A DNA stretch of 64,000 nt from Streptomyces antibioticus (GTDB taxonomy: Bacteria; Actinomycetota; Actinomycetes; Streptomycetales; Streptomycetaceae): NCBI RefSeq assembly GCF_002019855.1, contig NZ_CM007717.1, positions 5,809,043 to 5,873,042 of the forward strand. The letters run 5' to 3'. Shown here in pieces: positions 52,415 to 61,165 of the stretch; position 1 is the stretch's first letter; each line of letters opens with the position of its first letter. The position numbers and the translations under genes are program-made. Below the pieces are notes generated by a model. The model ran no database searches, was not told the DNA's origin, and saw nothing but the letters and a program-made list of their open reading frames with translations.

Positions 52415-52963
52415 GTGGTCGTCACGTTGATCGTCGCGTGCGAGGTGGCCTTCTGGGTGCTGCTGGCGCTGGGCCTGGCCGTCCGGTACCTGCTGGGCAT
52501 GCGCCGCACCAGTGCGGTGCTGCTGCTGTGCGAGCCGGTCCTGGAGCTGTTCCTGTTCGCCGTGACGGCGATCGACCTGCGCAACGGCGCCGAGCCGGGC
52601 TGGGAACACGGCCTGGCCGCGCTCTACATCGGCTACACCGTGGCCTACGGCCACTACACGATCCGCTGGCTGGACGGCCACGCCGCGCACCGGCTGGCCG
52701 GCGGCCCCCCGCCCCCGAAGCCACCGCGCTACGGCGGCGCCCGCGCCCGGCACGAGGGCGCGCTGTGGCTGCGCACCGTGCTGGCGGCCGCCGTCGCCTG
52801 CGCCCTGCTCCAGGGCGCCGTCTGGTACGTCGGCGACGGCGACACCTCGTCGCTGCGGTCCTTCCAGTGGGTGGCCCTCAGGGCCGCCGGCATCCACGGC
52901 CTGGTGGCGCTGACCTACACGCTCTGGCCGAAGCGGGAGCCGGAGACCGCCGTACGGCGGTGA
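52415..52963 (+). CDS. multi-pass membrane protein, unknown function
   Basis: The 182-residue product has about four or five hydrophobic segments (TLIVACEVAFWVLLALGLAV, AVLLLCEPVLELFLFAVTAI, HGLAALYIGYTVAYGHY, LRTVLAAAVACALLQGAVWYV, GIHGLVALTYTLW) and a Pro/Arg-rich loop. GTG start after AGGAG. Divergent from the kinase gene, convergent with the adenosyltransferase gene. Family not recognised with certainty. Confidence 0.75.
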   Translation: MVVTLIVACEVAFWVLLALGLAVRYLLGMRRTSAVLLLCEPVLELFLFAVTAIDLRNGAEPGWEHGLAALYIGYTVAYGHYTIRWLDGHAAHRLAGGPPPPKPPRYGGARARHEGALWLRTVLAAAVACALLQGAVWYVGDGDTSSLRSFQWVALRAAGIHGLVALTYTLWPKREPETAVRR

Positions 52964-52983
52964 TGCCGTGAGAGGGGCCGGGC

Positions 52984-53556
52984 TCAGCGCTCCCCGCCCG
53001 GCACCCACAGCACGTCCCCGGTCTCCTTGTTGGCCGTGCGGGCGAGGATGAACAGCAGGTCCGACAGCCGGTTGAGGTAGGTCGCGGTGAGCGGGTTCAT
53101 CACCTCGCCGTGCACCTCCAGGGCGGCCCACGTGGAACGCTCGGCCCGGCGTACGACCGTGCACGCCTGGTGCAGCAGGGCCGCGCCCGGGGTGCCGCCG
53201 GGCAGGATGAACGACCGCAGCTTCTCCAGTTCGGCGTTGAACCGGTCGCAGTCCGCCTCCAGCCGGTCGATGTAGAACTGCTCGACCCGCAGCGGCGGGA
53301 ACTCCGGGTTCTCCGCCACCGGCGTCGACAGGTCCGCGCCCACGTCGAACAGGTCGTTCTGGACCCGGGTGAGGACCGTGACGATCTCCTCGTCCAGGCC
53401 CCCCAGCGCGACGGCCGTGCCGATCACCGCGTTCGCCTCGTTGGCGTCCGCGTAGGCGGAGATCCGCAGGTCGGTCTTGGCGACCCGGCTCATGTCCCCG
53501 AGCGCGGTGGTGCCCCGGTCGCCGGTCCTGGTGTAGATGCGCGTCAGATTGACCAT
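52984..53556 (-). CDS. cob(I)alamin adenosyltransferase, PduO type
   Basis: This 190-residue enzyme has the N-terminal ATP loop TRIYTRTGDRGTTALG, then SAYADANEANAVIGTA, VQNDLFDVGADLSTP, and CTVVRRAERSTWAALE with NRLSDLLFILAR. It transfers the adenosyl group from ATP to cobalamin, making adenosylcobalamin for B12-dependent mutases. Length is typical. No cobalamin riboswitch is seen upstream. Confidence 0.95.
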   Translation of the reverse strand: MVNLTRIYTRTGDRGTTALGDMSRVAKTDLRISAYADANEANAVIGTAVALGGLDEEIVTVLTRVQNDLFDVGADLSTPVAENPEFPPLRVEQFYIDRLEADCDRFNAELEKLRSFILPGGTPGAALLHQACTVVRRAERSTWAALEVHGEVMNPLTATYLNRLSDLLFILARTANKETGDVLWVPGGER

Positions 53557-53675
53557 GCGGCCAATCTAGACGGTCCGACCGGATCCGCTCCGTTCCGTTC
53601 GTCACCCGCTCCCGACCCGGCCACGGGCGGACTGAAACGGTCCGAAACCGACTGAATCGGGCGGGATTTGACGAC

Positions 53676-53726
53676 GTGACCGGTGTCTCACCTCATGAGA
53701 CGTGAGACGCGTTACTAACCGGTCAC
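53676..53726. repeat. nested inverted repeat in a 443-bp intergenic region
   Basis: GTGACCGGT (53676-53684) pairs with ACCGGTCAC (53718-53726), and inside it GTCTCAC with GTGAGAC around CTCATGAG. It lies between the divergent adenosyltransferase and STAS genes (53557-53999), where no gene is supported. Could be an operator for a dimeric regulator. Confidence 0.65.
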
Positions 53727-53999
53727 ACAGCGCCTCACGCCCGCTAATCTCCGGCCGAGAGGCCAGACGGAGCGGACCGCTCGGATGCGCCGGATGGTTG
53801 ACGCCGGTGACATCGGACGCGCGAGCGGGCAGGGCTTCAGAGGCACCGAAACCGCACAGGCCCCACCTGCCTCACCCCTGCGGGTGAATTCGGTATCGGT
53901 TCGCTCACAGACGGCAACCTTCGGCTGCTTACCGCAGTCAGAGCATGCAACACCGGACATCACACCGCGGAGCACACAACGCACGCCTAGGGGAGCGCT

Positions 54000-54323
54000 A
54001 TGCACATCAGGGGCGACCACGCCGAGCTGGTCGTGGGGGGCCGTCTCGACGTGCGCTGCGCGGCCGACGCCCGGACGACCCTGCACTCGGCCGTCGACGA
54101 CGGCGTCGGCGACCTGGTGCTCGACCTGTCCGAACTGGACTCCTGGGACGCCACCGGACTCGGCGTCATCATGGGCGTCCACCGCCGCGCCGGCCGCTGC
54201 GGCCGGCGCCTGGTGCTGCGCGGCGTCCCTCCGCAGATGCAACGCCTCCTGGTCGCCACCCGGCTGCACCGGATCCTCGCGATCGAGGGCGGCATCGGCG
54301 TGGAGTCCCTGCCCCGCGTCTGA
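54000..54323 (+). CDS. STAS-domain protein lacking the usual phospho-serine
   Basis: The 107-residue single STAS domain is of the anti-sigma-antagonist kind (AELVVGGRLDVRCAADARTTL, LVLDLSELDSWDATGLGVIMG). Active SpoIIAA-type antagonists have D-S-S-G at the phosphorylation site; here the site reads Asp50-Ala51-Thr52-Gly53, so the normal serine is missing and only Thr52 could take phosphate. No kinase gene is adjacent. ATG at 54000 has no strong Shine-Dalgarno (GGGAGCGCT upstream). Confidence 0.85.
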   Translation: MHIRGDHAELVVGGRLDVRCAADARTTLHSAVDDGVGDLVLDLSELDSWDATGLGVIMGVHRRAGRCGRRLVLRGVPPQMQRLLVATRLHRILAIEGGIGVESLPRV

Positions 54324-54558
54324 CCCGCACCCCGCGTGGCCTGCGGTGGAAAAGGTACGGCGGGCGCAATCCTCACCGGACCGTGATGTCTCGGACGGCA
54401 CGGCCCCCCGGACTGTCGTAGATACTGTGCGAAGGTTTACGGTTCGTCTGCCCGCCGCCCTCAGCCCTCGAGCGGGCACCGGACCAGAAGCGACAGCCCA
54501 GTGTGCAGCAAGGCCGGGAGGGGCTACCGCCACACGACGCTTTTGGGGGGCTTGACCC

Positions 54559-57075
54559 ATGGATCCGACGAACCCGGTACCCGAGGACCACGGCCATGAC
54601 GGCGACGGCCGCGCGTCGCGCCCGCGCCCGTCCAGGGACCCCCTCACGCCCGACTTCGCCCAGCACACGCCGGGCCCGGCCCGCACCGTGCGGATCGTCG
54701 CCGGCGAACACCTGCTGACGGTCAACCCCGTCGACGGCAGCGAGATCGAACTCTGCCCGCCGACCGAGGTGCCCGAGCGCCCCGCCAAGCGCACCCCCGA
54801 GCAGCGGGCCGAGGCCGAGCGCGCCGCCCGGCCGCCCGCCCCCGCAGGACCCGCCCGGCCCGCCCCGCCCCTGCTGGGCCGCCAGGAGGAGCGCGAGCAC
54901 CTGGTCCGGCTGCTGGCCCGCGGCCGGACCGTACGCCTCACCGGCCCGGCCGGCTCCGGCCGCACCAGCCTCCTCGACCTCGTCGCCGAGGACTGCGACG
55001 ACCTCGCCCCCGACGGCGTCGTCCGCCTCTCCGGACTGCACAGCACCGCGGCCGATCTGCTGCTCGACCTCTTCCACACCGTCTACGACGCCGACCGCCA
55101 CCACCCCGGCACCGACGAACTCCTCGCCCTGGTACGGGAGATCGGCGCGGTCGTCGTCGTCGACGACCTCGGCTTCGGCGGCACCGACCTCGACCGGCTG
55201 CTGGACGCCACCCCCGAGTGCGCCTTCCTGCTCGGCGCCACCCCCGACGTCCCCGCCCCCTCCGCCGACGCCGCCGTCGACGAGGTCGCCCTCAGCGGCC
55301 TGGACCGCGCGGCCGGCGTCGAGGTCATCGAGCACGCCCTCGGCCGCGACCTCACCGACGAGGAGGAGAACTGGGCCGGCGACCTCTGGTTCGAGTCCGA
55401 GGGACTCCCGCTGCGCTTCGTCCAGGCCGGCGCCCTGCTGGCCCAGCGCGACCGGCTGCGCGCCGAGGTCGACGCGGTCGACGCCTTCGGGGTCTTCGAG
55501 GACGCCCCGCCCGCGCCCGAGCCCCTCGACTCCGGCGCCGGCGAGGCCGAGGAGATACCGCTGCCCTCCCTCGGCGAGGCCGCCGCGCCCGCCCCGCTGC
55601 TCGCCGCCCGGCTGAGCGCCTCCGCCCGCGCCACCCTGCGCTTCGCCGTCGCCCTCGGCGGCGAGGTGCCGCACCAGGCCCATCTGCCCGCACTGGTCGG
55701 CGACACCCACGCCGACGCGGCCCTCGGCGAACTCGTCGCCTGCGGACTGGTCTCCCCGGCCGGCACCGGCTACCGGCTCGCCGCCGGCATCAAGACCCAA
55801 CTGGAGGCCGCCGGCTACGACGACGACGTCTCCGCCCGCGCCGCCACCGCCGCCCGGCACTACGCTTGGTGGGCCGCGCACCCCTCGGTCACCCCCGAGC
55901 GGGTCTGCGCCGAGTCCGCCGCCGTCCTCGCCGCGCTCACCCTGGTCGGCCCCGTCACCACCCCGCCCGCCGAGGGCGAGGAGGCCACCGCCGTCCAGCT
56001 CGCCCGCGCCGCCGCCCCCGCCTTCGCCGCCGGGCTCCGCTGGAGCGCCTGGGACATCACCCTGCGCGAGGGCGCCGAGGCCGCCCGGCTCGCCGGGGAG
56101 TCAGCCGACCGCGCCTACTTCCACCACGAGATGGGCGTCCTCGCGCTCTGCGGCGGCGACCTCGACCGGGCCCGCTCCGAACTGGAGGCCTCGCTCGCCC
56201 TGCGCGGCACCCTCACCGACAAGCGCGGCACCGTCGCGGGCCGCCGCGCCCTCGCCCTGGTCGCCGACGCCTCGGGCGACATCCCGGGCCTCGTCCCCGC
56301 GGGCACCGGCGAGGAGGCTCCCGAGGCCCGCCCCGAGGAGCCGGTGTCCCCGCCGCGCGGCGTCCAGGCGATGCTCCCGGCCGTCTACGCGCCGGAGGCC
56401 GAGACCCTCGTCCACCGCCCGGTGCCCCCGGCCGCGGCCCCGGCCCGCCGGTCGTACGCCGCCGGTCTCAAGGGCCTCGCCCGGCGCAACCTGGTCGCGG
56501 CCGGCGCGGGCGCGCTCCTGGTCGCCGTGCTCGGCACGGTCGTGACGCTCGGCGCCACCTCCAACAACGACGCGAACGATCCCTCCGAGCGGGTCGGCGT
56601 CAACCCGTCCGCCGGCAGCGACCTCGGCGACGGCGGCCTCGACTCGGACATCCCGGGCGACGGCACCGCCACCGGCGACACGGGCACGGCGACCAGCCGG
56701 CCGACGGACCCGGGCCCTGACGGGACGATGGGGACGTCGGACGATCCGACACCCACGGTGTCCCCCTCCGCCTCGACGGAAACCGGCGGCACACCCGGGA
56801 CCGGCACCGGCGGCTCCAGCGGCTCCCCGCGGCCGTCGTCGTCCAGCTCGTCGTCGCGCCCGACGACGACGCCCTCGCAGCGGCCCACCACGCCGACGCA
56901 GCAGCCGACGACGCCCACCGAGAACCCGACGACCCCGACGGACACCCCGTCGGAGTCGGAGAGCACGGACCCGGCGACCGAGACCTCGGCCAGTGGCACG
57001 ACCTCCGGCACCCCCGTCTCCCCGAGCGTCGCCGACGCGTCCTCCGGCGAGTCCACCCCGGACACGGTGATCTGA
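54559..57075 (+). CDS. large membrane-anchored P-loop ATPase with helical repeats
   Basis: This 838-residue protein has a disordered N-terminus, then an NB-ARC/AAA-like NTPase (LLGRQEEREHLVRLL, Walker A TGPAGSGRTSLLD near 135, Walker B GAVVVVDDLGF), a winged-helix-like segment (ALGELVACGLVSPAGTGYRL), and helical TPR-like repeats (HHEMGVLALCGGDLDRARSELEASLALRG). One membrane helix follows (NLVAAGAGALLVAVLGTVVTLGA, near 645), then a 170-residue Ser/Thr/Pro/Gly-rich tail that must lie outside. This is STAND-like signalling architecture with the sensor and NTPase inside. Function unknown. ATG after GGGGGG. Confidence 0.8.
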   Translation: MDPTNPVPEDHGHDGDGRASRPRPSRDPLTPDFAQHTPGPARTVRIVAGEHLLTVNPVDGSEIELCPPTEVPERPAKRTPEQRAEAERAARPPAPAGPARPAPPLLGRQEEREHLVRLLARGRTVRLTGPAGSGRTSLLDLVAEDCDDLAPDGVVRLSGLHSTAADLLLDLFHTVYDADRHHPGTDELLALVREIGAVVVVDDLGFGGTDLDRLLDATPECAFLLGATPDVPAPSADAAVDEVALSGLDRAAGVEVIEHALGRDLTDEEENWAGDLWFESEGLPLRFVQAGALLAQRDRLRAEVDAVDAFGVFEDAPPAPEPLDSGAGEAEEIPLPSLGEAAAPAPLLAARLSASARATLRFAVALGGEVPHQAHLPALVGDTHADAALGELVACGLVSPAGTGYRLAAGIKTQLEAAGYDDDVSARAATAARHYAWWAAHPSVTPERVCAESAAVLAALTLVGPVTTPPAEGEEATAVQLARAAAPAFAAGLRWSAWDITLREGAEAARLAGESADRAYFHHEMGVLALCGGDLDRARSELEASLALRGTLTDKRGTVAGRRALALVADASGDIPGLVPAGTGEEAPEARPEEPVSPPRGVQAMLPAVYAPEAETLVHRPVPPAAAPARRSYAAGLKGLARRNLVAAGAGALLVAVLGTVVTLGATSNNDANDPSERVGVNPSAGSDLGDGGLDSDIPGDGTATGDTGTATSRPTDPGPDGTMGTSDDPTPTVSPSASTETGGTPGTGTGGSSGSPRPSSSSSSSRPTTTPSQRPTTPTQQPTTPTENPTTPTDTPSESESTDPATETSASGTTSGTPVSPSVADASSGESTPDTVI

Positions 57076-57094
57076 GGAGCCCCCGCACAGCACC

Positions 57095-57128
57095 GAGGGC
57101 CGGTTCCCCACCCGGGGACCCGGCCCTC
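57095..57128. terminator. terminator between the ATPase gene and nucS
   Basis: GAGGGCCGGTTCCCC pairs with GGGGACCCGGCCCTC (one mismatch) around ACCC. It stands between convergent genes and can serve both. Confidence 0.75.
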
Positions 57129-57166
57129 ACCGTCGTACGAGCGTCGTACGAACGCCGTACCCGAGG

Positions 57167-57838
57167 TCAGAACAGGCGCAGCTTGTCGTCCTCGATGCCG
57201 CGCAGCGCGTCGTAGTCCAGGACCTGGCAGCCGATGCCGCGGTCGGTGGCCAGGACGCGGGCCTGGGGCTTGATCTCCTGCGCGGCGAAGACCCCGCGGA
57301 CCGGCGCGAGGTGCGGATCGCGGTTCAGCAGCTCCAGATAGCGGGTGAGCTGCTCGACGCCGTCGATCTCGCCGCGCCGCTTGATCTCGACCGCCACGGT
57401 CTGCCCCTCGGCGTCCCGGCACAGGATGTCCACCGGCCCGATGGCGGTCATGTACTCGCGCCGGATCAGGGTGTAGCCCTCGCCGAGGGTCTCGATGCGG
57501 TCGGCGAGCAGCTCTTGGAGGTGCGCTTCCACGCCGTCCTTGATCAGGCCGGGATCGACGCCCAGTTCGTGCGAGGAGTCGTGCAGGATCTCCTCCATCG
57601 TGATGATGAGCTTCTCGCCCCCCTTGTTGACGACGGTCCAGACGCCGTCCTCGTCGCCCGTGCCCTCCTTCAGCGTGCAGGGCGGCGACATCCAGTTCAG
57701 GGGCTTGTAGGCCCGGTCGTCCGCGTGGATCGAGACACTGCCGTCCGCCTTGACCAGGATCAGACGGGGCGCGGAGGGGAGATGGGCGGTGAGCCGGCCG
57801 GCGTAGTCGACGGAGCACCGGGCGATGACGAGACGCAT
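57167..57838 (-). CDS. nucS: mismatch-specific endonuclease NucS
   Basis: The 223-residue product is the usual length for actinobacterial NucS/EndoMS. The N-terminal dimerisation domain (RLVIARCSVDYAGRLTAHLPSAPRL, DDRAYKPLNWMSPPC) is followed by a PD-(D/E)XK nuclease with GPVDILC, VAVEIKRRGEIDGVEQLTRYLELL (E-x-K). It ends KLRLF, resembling a sliding-clamp-binding peptide. It makes double-strand cuts at mismatches and replaces MutS/MutL in actinobacteria. The ATG at 57838 is chosen over 57847 to match the family start MRLVIARC. Confidence 0.96.
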   Translation of the reverse strand: MRLVIARCSVDYAGRLTAHLPSAPRLILVKADGSVSIHADDRAYKPLNWMSPPCTLKEGTGDEDGVWTVVNKGGEKLIITMEEILHDSSHELGVDPGLIKDGVEAHLQELLADRIETLGEGYTLIRREYMTAIGPVDILCRDAEGQTVAVEIKRRGEIDGVEQLTRYLELLNRDPHLAPVRGVFAAQEIKPQARVLATDRGIGCQVLDYDALRGIEDDKLRLF

Positions 57839-58150
57839 GGTCGGCAACGCTATCCGACGCCTCGCACCGCACGCGATTCGCCCGACCCGCTCCGGCCCCC
57901 ACCCGTCACCCGGGCCCCTTGTGCCCCGCCCCTTTTGATCGGGAAAACCGCTGTTCGGACCTGGCCGATTGTGCGCCTACCGGGAGTTCCCTATGTGCCC
58001 ATTCTCCTGGTGCCGCCACCGACCGTTGCCTACCGTAGTAAACGGGAGGTCGCGATGCGTGTACTCAGCGTGTGCGGTACTTCGTCATGCCGAACTCCCT
58101 TTCCCTGTCCGGCAACCCCCTGTTCCACCGGGGGTGCGAGAGGAGTACCC
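57839..58150. other. divergent promoter region nucS / SCO5389-like gene
   Basis: About 310 bp. An open frame continuous with the downstream gene could start at ATG 58055 after GGGAGG, adding 32 Cys/Pro-rich residues, but these do not look conserved. No other structure stands out. Confidence 0.4.
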
Positions 58151-58543
58151 ATGTCGCTCGACGTCTCACCGGCCCTACTCGAACAGGCCGAGCGAGGCGA
58201 GGTCGACGAAGCTGAATTCGTCGACTGCGTCCGGACCTCCCTGCCCTACGCATGGGAGATGATCAGCTCCCTGGTGGCCGAGCTGAAGGTGGACGGCGGA
58301 GCCTTCGCCGACAACCAGACGCCACCGCCGAACGAGCAGGCACGCGGGCAGTTGCTGCGAGCGCTGGCGAGTGACGCCATTCGCGGTGCGCTCCAGCGGC
58401 ACTTCGGTGTGCGGCTCGCCTTCCAGAACTGCCATCGGGTGGCGGTGTTCCCGGTGGACCCGTCGGTCGACGACAAGCTGGCCCGCTTCACCTCGGTCCG
58501 CAGCCAAGTGCTCAACCAGTCACCGGAGTTCCGGGACTGCTGA
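58151..58543 (+). CDS. SCO5389-family protein, unknown function
   Basis: The 130-residue soluble protein begins MSLDVSPALLEQAERGEVDEAEFVDCVRTSLPYAWEMISSLVAELK. Mostly helical first half, then a strand-rich part (RLAFQNCHRVAVFPVDPSVD). Well conserved beside nucS in streptomycetes, with no known role. ATG after GAGAGGAG. Ends at a shared bidirectional terminator. Confidence 0.85.
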   Translation: MSLDVSPALLEQAERGEVDEAEFVDCVRTSLPYAWEMISSLVAELKVDGGAFADNQTPPPNEQARGQLLRALASDAIRGALQRHFGVRLAFQNCHRVAVFPVDPSVDDKLARFTSVRSQVLNQSPEFRDC

Positions 58544-58563
58544 GGCAGCAGTGTGAGCCTGTC

Positions 58564-58612
58564 GCTTGCCGCTCCTCACGCGGGAGGTGCCATCAGTACG
58601 GGAGCGGCAAGC
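58564..58612. terminator. bidirectional terminator
   Basis: GCTTGCCGCTCC pairs perfectly with GGAGCGGCAAGC across a 25-nt loop, between convergent genes. Confidence 0.75.
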
Positions 58613-58632
58613 TCCCCGGTGTGCCGGGCCGT

Positions 58633-59661
58633 TCAGCGGAGGTGGGGGAGCACCTCCGCGCCCAGTCGCCGGACGTTCTCCTCCGTGGCCGCCAGATCGC
58701 CCGAGCCCTCGACGAGCAGGGCGAAGCGCGAGATGCCGGTGCGCTCGCCGGTCGCCGCGAGGCGGTCGGCGCACAGCCGGGGGGTGCCCACCGGGTGCAG
58801 CCCGCAGAGGAGTTCGGTGTACGCCACCGGGTCCCGCATCGAGCGGGCCCGGCCGTCCACCGTCACATGGGCGTCGAGCCCTTGTTTCAGCCAGCCCGGC
58901 ATCGCCTTGACCAGGGTCTCGACGGCGTCCGTGCGCCGGTCGGCGATCTGGCAGACGCCCGCCGAGACATGCGCGGCGGCCCGGATCTCGTCCTCGGAGC
59001 GGCCGGCCGCGCGCGCGTGGCGGCGCCACAGGGCGACCATCTCGGCCTTCTCCTCGTCCCCCACGTGCATGCCCAGCAGCATCGGCAGCCCGCGCTCGGC
59101 CGCCAGCCGCACGGTCGACGGCGAGGTGCACGCCACCACGACCTCGGGGCCCTCGGTGTCCGTCAGCGCCTCCGAGGGGCGCGGTACGACGGGGACCTCG
59201 CGGAACCGGAACCGCTCGCCGTCGGCCCCGACCGAGGGCTCGCGCAGCCAGCGCACCAGCAGATCGAGTGATTCCGGGAACCCCTGCTCGTACGCCGCGA
59301 GGCCGGAGCCGAACACCTCCAGGTCGACCCAGGGCCCGCCGCGCCCCACGCCCAGCGAGAAGCGGCCGCCGCTGGTGAGGTGCAGCAGCGCCGCCTGCTC
59401 GCCGAGGGCGACGGGATGGACGGTGGGCAGCACGCTGACCGCGGTGCCGACCCGGATCCGGTGGGTGCGGCCCAGCAGTAACGCGGCGAGCGTCACCGCC
59501 GACGGGCAGGTGCCGTACGGCACGAAGTGGTGCTCGGCCAGCCAGACCGAGTCGAGACCCGCTTCCTCGGCGACCTCGGCGGAGCGGACCGCGCGGTGCA
59601 GCGCCTCCCCCTGGCCCTGCCCGGGGAACTGGGCACCCAACACGAAACTACCAACGCGCAT
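58633..59661 (-). CDS. LLM-class flavin-dependent oxidoreductase
   Basis: The 342-residue luciferase-like TIM barrel reads AEEAGLDSVWLAEHHFVPYG, RVGTAVSVLPTVHPVALGEQAALL, GRFSLGVGRGGPWVDLEVFG, and a C-terminal nucleotide segment (VGTPRLCADRLAATGERTGISRFALL). Such enzymes use FMN or F420 for hydride transfer or monooxygenation; substrate unknown. The ATG at 59661 after AGGAAAG is chosen; the longer frame adds a non-conserved basic stretch. Confidence 0.92.
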   Translation of the reverse strand: MRVGSFVLGAQFPGQGQGEALHRAVRSAEVAEEAGLDSVWLAEHHFVPYGTCPSAVTLAALLLGRTHRIRVGTAVSVLPTVHPVALGEQAALLHLTSGGRFSLGVGRGGPWVDLEVFGSGLAAYEQGFPESLDLLVRWLREPSVGADGERFRFREVPVVPRPSEALTDTEGPEVVVACTSPSTVRLAAERGLPMLLGMHVGDEEKAEMVALWRRHARAAGRSEDEIRAAAHVSAGVCQIADRRTDAVETLVKAMPGWLKQGLDAHVTVDGRARSMRDPVAYTELLCGLHPVGTPRLCADRLAATGERTGISRFALLVEGSGDLAATEENVRRLGAEVLPHLR

Positions 59662-59883
59662 GGACTTTCCTGCTTCCTTGGCTCCGACGCGGAGCTCCCC
59701 CACTCGGCATAACCGTCTGACACGTGCCGAGGACACGGCCTGGCGGAGAGATTTGCCGATTGTCTGGAGAATGGGGGGTCAGGGAGGGCGACTTGTGGGG
59801 ATCGGTGACGTACGGGTGCCCTCGTTCGCGCCGCGTAGGCTGGACACGAACCCTGCTTCCTGTATAGCCCCGTGAGGTGTCCT

Positions 59884-60225
59884 GTGTCCCCGCGTCGTAA
59901 CCGAGCCAAGGGTGCCGGCTCAGCGGACTCGTCCGGCCGGAGCGCCGAGGACGACCGCGCGAGCCGCTACGGCGGCTGGCAGTCCTCGGCGACCTGGCGC
60001 GGCGAGGAGTGGAGCGTACGGCACGTGGCGGGCGCGAGCGCGCAGGGGAAGTCGTACCGGTGCCCGGGCTGTGACCAGATGATCCCGGACGGCGTCCCGC
60101 ACGTGGTCGCCTGGCCCGAGCACGCGGGGGTCGACGACCGCCGGCACTGGCACAAGGCGTGCTGGAACGCGCGAGACCGCCGCGACCCGGGGGTGCGGCG
60201 GTCTCGTAACGCGCCTCGTTTCTGA
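59884..60225 (+). CDS. small zinc-ribbon-like protein
   Basis: The 113-residue basic protein has a CPGC knuckle (YRCPGCDQMIPDGVPHVVAWP) and later HWHKACW, together a likely zinc site. It has been called an ATP/GTP-binding protein in streptomycete annotations, but no P-loop is visible. GTG start after GAGGTG. Convergent with the ABC permease gene. Confidence 0.8.
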   Translation: MSPRRNRAKGAGSADSSGRSAEDDRASRYGGWQSSATWRGEEWSVRHVAGASAQGKSYRCPGCDQMIPDGVPHVVAWPEHAGVDDRRHWHKACWNARDRRDPGVRRSRNAPRF

Positions 60226-60271
60226 GGCTGTTGCGTGTCCCGCTGTCGGACGGCGGTCCGTCCGCGGCGTG

Positions 60272-61165
60272 TTACACGTCGCGCTTCTCCAGCAGGCTGA
60301 AGGCGGCGGCGAAGGCGACGGCCGTCACCCCGAGCGCGATCCACAGCGGGTCCCAGCCCGAAGGGCCGGACTCGGTGAGGGAGTTGGAGTAGAAGACGCT
60401 GAGCTGGTTCGGGATCGAGTACTCGAACAGGGCCTGGCGCAGGTCCTCCAGCGAGGACGAGAACATGAACAGCGCGATCACCAGCGGGGCCAGCACCAGG
60501 GCGATCATGATGGTGATGGCGCCGGCCGAGTGCCGGATGACCGAGCCGACGGCGAGCGACAGCAGGCCGAGCAGCGCCATGTAGAGGGACACCCCGACGG
60601 TGCCCTTGAGCCACTCGCCGGCGGACGGCTCGCGCGCGTCGGTGAAGAGCGCCACGTCCACCATGGCGATGATCCCGGCCGAGACCAGCGTCACCACGAA
60701 GGCGACCGAGAAGAACACGATCCCCTTCGCCGCGAGCACCCGGCCGCGCGACGGGCACGCCACCATCGTGGTGCGGATCATGCCGGTGCCGTACTCGGAG
60801 GCCGTCGTCATCACGCCGAGCGTGATCAGGCACATGCTGCCGAGCAGCAGTCCGAAGAAGCCGAAGGACAGCGGGTTCTCGCCCGAGAGGTCGCCCTCGG
60901 TGGTGTTCGCGGCGACCAGCAGGGAGGTCAGCAGGCCGATGCCGACGACCAGCAGGACGAACACGCCGAGCGTCCACATCGTGGAGCGCACCGAGCGGAT
61001 CTTCGTCCACTCCGAGGCGAGCGCGTGCCCGAGGTGGGTGCGCACGACCGGGATCGGCGAGGTGTAGCCGGGGTGGCCGCCGGGGGCGGCGTACCCGGGT
61101 CCGGGCTGCCCTGCCTGCCAGGCGGGCGCGGCGGCCTGCGGCGCGGGGTGCTGCGGGGTGCTCAT
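60272..61165 (-). CDS. ABC transporter permease (ABC-2 type), pair 1
   Basis: This 297-residue protein has a Pro/Ala/Gly-rich N-terminus (about 45 residues), ASEWTKIRSVRSTMWTL, and six membrane segments. The motif EWTKIRSVRST and the TASEYGTGMIRTTM segment are shared with the second permease at 62614. Its ATG overlaps the stop of the ATPase gene (ATGA). Probably an exporter half with the adjacent ATPase; substrate unknown. Confidence 0.9.
   Translation of the reverse strand: MSTPQHPAPQAAAPAWQAGQPGPGYAAPGGHPGYTSPIPVVRTHLGHALASEWTKIRSVRSTMWTLGVFVLLVVGIGLLTSLLVAANTTEGDLSGENPLSFGFFGLLLGSMCLITLGVMTTASEYGTGMIRTTMVACPSRGRVLAAKGIVFFSVAFVVTLVSAGIIAMVDVALFTDAREPSAGEWLKGTVGVSLYMALLGLLSLAVGSVIRHSAGAITIMIALVLAPLVIALFMFSSSLEDLRQALFEYSIPNQLSVFYSNSLTESGPSGWDPLWIALGVTAVAFAAAFSLLEKRDV

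Noticed and set aside
52984..53999. Cobalamin riboswitch upstream of the adenosyltransferase
   Set aside because: No B12-box-like sequence or the expected multi-stem leader; the only structure is the nested inverted repeat near 53700.
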